Origin: Styela clava | Taxonomy: Eukaryota; Chordata; Ascidiacea; Stolidobranchia; Styelidae | DNA: 64,000 nt | Assembly (NCBI RefSeq): GCF_964204865.1 | Contig: NC_135256.1 | Span: 23,526,703-23,590,702 of the forward strand | Direction: 5' to 3' | The notes under the pieces: model-generated | What the model saw: the letters and a program-made list of their open reading frames with translations, nothing else | Database searches by the model: none | What the model was told of the DNA's origin: nothing | Program-made: the position numbers and the translations under genes | Shown: positions 59,495 through 64,000 of the stretch, one piece after another | Numbering within the stretch: position 1 is the first letter of the stretch | Layout: each line of letters starts with the position of its first letter

Positions 59495-59720
59495 CATAGC
59501 TCTGTGCTTCATATGAATCACATGGCTCTGCGAGCCATTCGTTTACTCATTAAAAATACTGATTTTAACTATAAATTACTCTGGGATATCTTGCCATTGA
59601 AAACAAAAGCCAGAAATTGGGAGAAAAGCAGGGAATGAAATGTGTGTATTATGTAGTGGAGAACCTGAGTTTGTTTCACATATTTTCATGTATTGTAAAT
59701 TTACAAAAAATGTTTAGGAA
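59495..59720 (+). pseudogene. LINE C-terminal fragment with RT-type zinc finger
   Basis: LKTKARNW is followed, after a one-base frame change near 59620, by EMCVLCSGEPEFVSHIFMYC. This C-x2-C ... H-x4-C finger is typical of the zf-RVT region at the end of some non-LTR retrotransposon proteins. Only this scrap is present. Confidence 0.5.
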
Positions 59721-61023
59721 GATTTTGTTTTAGATATATTAAAATTGATCAGAATACATTTTGATATCAATATGATTCTTGCATATTATTTAATTTTAAC
59801 GATCCTTTACATAGTCGTATAGATACTGTTGATTTGGATGCAATTATACTTTTGTAATCAATAGTGAGAAATATTTCATGACTGCTATTAACTATGTGAG
59901 CTATTTTTTCTGCAATGCAAAATATTTCCTTCGTCTGCTATTTACTATGTGAATTAATTTTTCTGTAATGTAAAGTATTTCCATAACTGCTTTTACTATG
60001 TTGGCTGTTTTTTCGGTACTCGTAGTATGTGTACCAGGTTAGGTTACGATTCTCCTTATTTTTGTTCTATTAAAAGTTCGGGAATTGTCTGTGTTACACA
60101 AGTGAATATCCCCCTACCGATAGAATTTAGTCCATTTACACAACTTGATTCAAAGTAGGCGAACAAAATTAGTTACCTTCATATTGGTACACATACTTCT
60201 GGAGCACCATTTTTTTTGTAATGTAAAATATTTAATATGTGAACTAATGCAATGCGTTTTCTTAATATGCAACGAACCATTTAGCTGGACGACGTAAAAA
60301 ATGCAGGGAACAATGCCACAATGAGCAAATCGTTGCAAGTTTCCACTCATTGTATATATGCTCATTGGGTAGCGGTATATTTCGGTTGCGAATAATACTG
60401 GAATACGTATTGAATAAATGTATTTAGACTCCATAATCAGCATAGAATTAACAGGCAATAAAAATGATTGATAAAAACAAATGAATTAAAACTGATTATG
60501 AAATCAGGAGAATAAACAAAACCTTAGAAAAGATTTTTATACGTACAGAATATAAGATGGAGGGTTTTGCCAAGAAGACGTGGTACGTGTTCACTCACCT
60601 ATTGTATGGAAATTACGTACTAAAAACCTAATATGACGAAGAATATAAAGTAGCATGAAAAAAGGACACCTGGTGCAACGAGATTTTCGTATTCTGTGTA
60701 TGTCGAAACGTTGAATCAGGGCAGACGGGCGAAAACCGACTTGCTTAAAATGTTAAATTTGTGTTAAAATGTAGTCGTGTGGGAACTTTTGCCGCGATGT
60801 TGTATCGGATCGAACACGTTATGAATGTTCCCCGACTCTTTGATCCCATAGAAATTCTCCTCACATTTTACTATAGCAAAAATTTTGTTTTCTTTTCAAC
60901 AGTGTGTTGAAGAATTGGCGCTTACAAACTGGTTTACATGTTCAAAACCATCATTTTTTAATAAAAACATTCAACCACGTGCCTCTTACAGGTGCTGCTA
61001 GCTAATTTTAGTCAAGTCTATCG
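59721..61023. other. Intergenic DNA
   Basis: AT-rich. A GCTCATTGTATATATGCTCATTG-like half-palindrome near 60340-60365 is related to the palindrome at 38507. No gene was recognised. Confidence 0.35.
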
Positions 61024-61205
61024 CGACATGTTCAATCAATCATCATTTATTCGTCAACACAATCAATATAAATATAACACGGAAATATGGCAAGATATAA
61101 AGTAAATAAAAAAGACGAACTTTATATGTGTGACAGGAGTCTCGAGGAAGGTCTCCGAGCAGCGACACCTACGATGTTGATTCAGCTTTAAAATAAATTT
61201 AGTTA
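61024..61205 (+). repeat. 5'-truncated LINE 3' end
   Basis: TCAATCAATCATCATTTATT, CGTCAACACAAT, TGTGACAGGAGTCTCGAGGA and GAGCAGCGACACCTACGATG match, in opposite orientation, the 3' UTR of the LINE fragment at 44880-45060. Confidence 0.65.
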
Positions 61206-62060
61206 ACGCCCATGCTTCTAATTATTAATATTTATAAAACATAAAAAAACGAGACACCAAAACAGTTGAATAATATGTGTATATAACAAATTTGAGAAAC
61301 AAGAAAACCACCAAATATCTATTACAAACTTTTTTGAAAGAAAACGTAAGTATGTGAAGGAAAAAAATTCAAAGGAGAAACTAAGTATAAAAAGTAGATG
61401 AAAATACAATAAATGTACAATTTTCGTATTATATTTTCAGACCGTGTACATAACGGTTCGGGACTAATTTTTAATTATTGCAACTAAACTCCTAGGAAGA
61501 CATAATGACAATAGACTTATTTGGAAACCCGACTGAAAACTGATAAATAAAGCGCAAAATCGCGATATTTGTTTAAGCCAGGGATGTCCAACCTGCGGCC
61601 CGTGGGCCGCATTGCGGCCCACTTAATGTTTGGATGCGGCCCACTAACGAATCATTAAAAAATTTTTTTTTAGCAAATTTATGAAGTAATGAGCACGAGA
61701 GTCTTCATGTAATTTAGTCAAAATATATTTATTGTAATTTAGTCAAAAAATACTTTATATTTAATAAATAAAATAATTGTAGCGACCAAATTGAAACTCC
61801 CGTATGTATTTTTTCTCGCGCTCTGGTGCGCCGCCACCAGCTACTCGCCATGCCGTTCGCAAGTCTTTGTTCTCGACAGTGTTGTTTTGGCTGTGGCGGT
61901 GTGCAGACTATATCTCTCAAAAGTAAGTGCTTAATCATTTAAATTTTCTTTATTGTTGAAATAAATGCATTTTCAGTAAACTACAGCTCAGTACACCTAT
62001 TAATGGTTAATTTCTTTTTCAGAGAACTATAATCTTAAGTAATGAAAATTTTATATTTAT

Positions 62061-63876
62061 ATGGCCATGGAATCTATTACTAAAAAAAGGAAAATAGCAG
62101 AAGAAAAGAGGAAATTTAATATCCAATGGACGGAAAAATATTTTGTGACCGAGTTATTTGGCAATATAACATGTCTTATATGTAATGATAAGATTAGCGT
62201 ATGCAAGGAATACAATGTCAGACGTCATTATGTTTCGAAACATGAGTCAGAATATCAGACATTTAATGAAGAAAGAAGAAAAACGAAAATTGAAGAATTG
62301 ACAAAGGCAATTAGCTCACAACAAGCTAATCTTCAAAAACATATTGTTAAAAGTGGAACATGTACAAAAGTTAGTTACCTTATAGCTGAGAAATTAGCTA
62401 AGAAAGGAAAACCTCTTATTGATGGAGAATTAATAAAAGAATGCATTGTTATTGCTTTTAATGAGTACTGTCCAGACAAGGTGAATTTAGTAAAGGAAGC
62501 ATGTCTATCACATCAGACAATTGATGACTTGGGTGATAATATTGAAGGCATACTGAAGGACAAATTATCTGCATGCGTTCTTTACAGTTTAGCGTTGGAT
62601 GAAAGTATTGACCAAAGTGATACTGCACAATTAGTTATTTTCATTAGAGGAATTGATGAAAATTTCAATATTATTGAAGAAATGTTGGACTTGTGTCACA
62701 TAAAGGGCACAACAAGAGGCAAGGACATATATGAGATTGTTAATTTGTCATTAGATAAATTCAATATTGATAGGAAAAACATTTATTCAATTACAACTGA
62801 TGGTGCTCCTGCCCTGACTGGTCAACACAATGGTTTTATTAGTTTATTTAAAGAATCTGTTGATCATGAGATTCTCAGTTACCATTGCTTGATACATCAA
62901 CAACAATTATGTGCTCAAAAGCTAAATATGAAACATTTGATGACTGATCTTGTCAAGGCTGTTAATTTCATCAGATCACGGGGTTTAAATCATCGCGAAT
63001 TTAAAGCATTCTTGGACGAAGTTGGCAGTGAATATGAAGACGTAGTATATTTCTCAAAAGTTAGATGGCTCAGTAAAGCAGCAACCTTAAAAAGATTTCA
63101 GTTATTGTTGCCTGAAATAAAAGTGTTCTTGGAAAAAAAGAAGCAAAATGTGGATTTTTTAGAAAATGAAGAATGGTTGAATGATTTATCTTTCTTTGTA
63201 GACATCACTGTATTAGTATTAGTATTAGCTGAATTAAGTATTAGCTGAACTTAATTTGCATTTACAAGGAAAGGACCAATTATGTTCCTCAATGTTTGAG
63301 CGAATAACTAGTTTCACAAAGAAATTGGAACTTTTTATAGCACAGCTAAAAGCTGGTAAAATTGTACACTTCCGTAGTCTATCTGAAAGAGAAAAAAAGT
63401 TTTCTGTAAACTATGAAAAATATACTAAATTATGTGAGGATTTGCTTGGAGAGTTTACGATTAGATTTTCTGACTTTAGAAAGATTGAAATTGAGTTAAA
63501 ATTGTTTAGTGATCCATTTTCATTTGAATATGATAAAGCACCAGTGGAGTACCAACTTGAACTGATTGAGCTGCAAAGTCGGGAAGGTTTAAAAACTTTT
63601 CACAGGGAGAACACACTTCCTTCATTTTATAAGAAATTGCATTCTCTCAAAAATGAATTCAATCAAATTCTAAATTTATCCAGAAAATTATTATGTATGT
63701 GGGGAAGTACATACTCTTGCGAGCAGTTTTTTTCAAGCATGAAAAACATTAAAACTGCGGAAAGAAACAGGTTGACTGATAGACATTTAGCAAACATTCT
63801 TAGAATTAAGAATGCATCCTTCGATGCAAATATTGAAAACATTATGGCTGGAAGACAAAGTCAAAAGTCTCATTGA
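62061..63876 (+). pseudogene. hAT transposase, GTF2IRD2/Charlie-like, one frameshift
   Basis: DNA-transposon transposase. The N-terminal BED-like finger has C38, C41, H56 and H61. The catalytic core shows LALDESIDQSDTAQL, ITTDGAPALTGQHNGF, YHCLIHQQQLC and KVRWLSKAATLKRF. The C-terminal dimerisation region includes CMWGSTYSCEQFFSSMKNIK and NRLTDRHLANILRI. The frame is open for 395 codons to 63248. It then continues in the next frame from 63256 for 206 codons to the natural end. The break coincides with an imperfect 16-bp tandem duplication (TTAGCTGAA ... TTAGCTGAA) at about 63225-63252. Otherwise it is complete, about 600 aa. A host-domesticated gene is less likely, since a transposon terminus lies close by. 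Confidence 0.9.
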
Positions 63877-64000
63877 TTTAATATTGATTAATTAAATTTA
63901 ATGTGTTTTTTATGTATAGCTACATATAAACATTACAATATTTACAACGTTGTAATAATGTAAATAAACTGTATTCACGTGGTTTTGTTTTATATTGTAA
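63877..64000. other. 3' region of the hAT element to window end
   Basis: AT-rich, with AATAAA (AATGTAAATAAACTG, near 63963) as a candidate poly(A) signal for the transposase. No right terminus was found. Confidence 0.4.

Larger units (their letters stand above)
59132..60278. repeat. 30-bp perfect inverted repeats about 1.1 kb apart
   Basis: GGTTCGTTGCATATTAAGAA continues to CGCATTGC at 59132-59161. Its exact complement is at 60249-60278. Similarity stops outside the 30 bp. The interior holds a SINE scrap and a LINE scrap, so this may be two halves of one old element or an inverted pair of small repeats. Confidence 0.6.
61579..64000 (+). mobile_element. hAT (Charlie/GTF2IRD2-like) transposon, right end outside window
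   Basis: The left terminus CAGGGATGTCCAACCTGCGG with GCGGCCCAC-rich subterminal repeats starts at 61579. A leader follows with a possible intron (AAGTAAGTGC near 61920 to TTTTTCAG near 62022), then the transposase. The matching right terminus is not seen before 64000, so the element is cut by the window. Confidence 0.85.

Overview
The window is animal (metazoan) nuclear DNA: AT-rich, with short introns, spliced single-copy genes and dense transposon debris. The recognisable host genes are an Arx/aristaless-type homeobox gene, RNA polymerase III subunit RPC1 (POLR3A), and a compact cluster of FAM185A-like, LAMTOR5, UXT and NAGK. The gene set, the small introns and the mix of CR1/Jockey-like LINEs, tRNA-derived SINEs, hAT and P-element/THAP transposons suggest a marine invertebrate deuterostome. 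An ascidian tunicate is my best guess, but the species cannot be fixed from the sequence.

Layout. 1-3.5 kb: upstream flank of Arx. 3.59-6.14 kb: Arx, four coding exons, plus strand. 6.8-9.1 kb: decayed hAT transposon with two smaller elements inside it. 9.1-14.0 kb: mostly unrecognised intergenic DNA. 14.23-18.41 kb: POLR3A, minus strand, one uninterrupted 1392-codon frame. 18.7-20.3 kb: tRNA-derived SINEs. 20.6-24.6 kb: nearly full-length LINE on the minus strand with two in-frame stops and no frameshift. 26.0-29.9 kb: a second, older LINE broken by at least three DNA elements. 29.95-30.63 kb: hAT-type MITE with perfect 8-bp target duplication. 31.2-34.96 kb: P-element-like transposon copy 1. 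35.1-37.4 kb: 20-bp-period minisatellite split by a 1.4-kb element. 37.5-38.5 kb: MITE and SINEs. 38.8-43.6 kb: the gene cluster. 43.9-46.5 kb: SINE, LINE, mariner-like and hAT fragments. 46.5-56.1 kb: a Ty3/gypsy-like LTR retrotransposon whose 5' LTR carries P-element copy 2 (46.65-50.69 kb), which itself carries a hAT and, inside that, a 263-bp MITE. 57.2-58.9 kb: DUF4371-type hAT transposase relic. 59-61.2 kb: retroelement scraps. 61.58 kb to the end: a Charlie/GTF2IRD2-like hAT element with one frameshift, running off the right edge.

How the genes relate. The cluster at 38.8-43.6 kb is very tight. NAGK, UXT and LAMTOR5 run head-to-tail on the minus strand with about 300-bp gaps. FAM185A converges on LAMTOR5 with only 2 nt between their stop codons, so the LAMTOR5 poly(A) signal lies inside FAM185A coding sequence. 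The transposons give a readable nesting history: hAT into P element; P element copied to two sites, one of them the LTR of a retrotransposon; a small MITE then entering only copy 2. Two long P-element copies in opposite orientation form a large inverted repeat (31.2-35.0 versus 46.6-50.7 kb).
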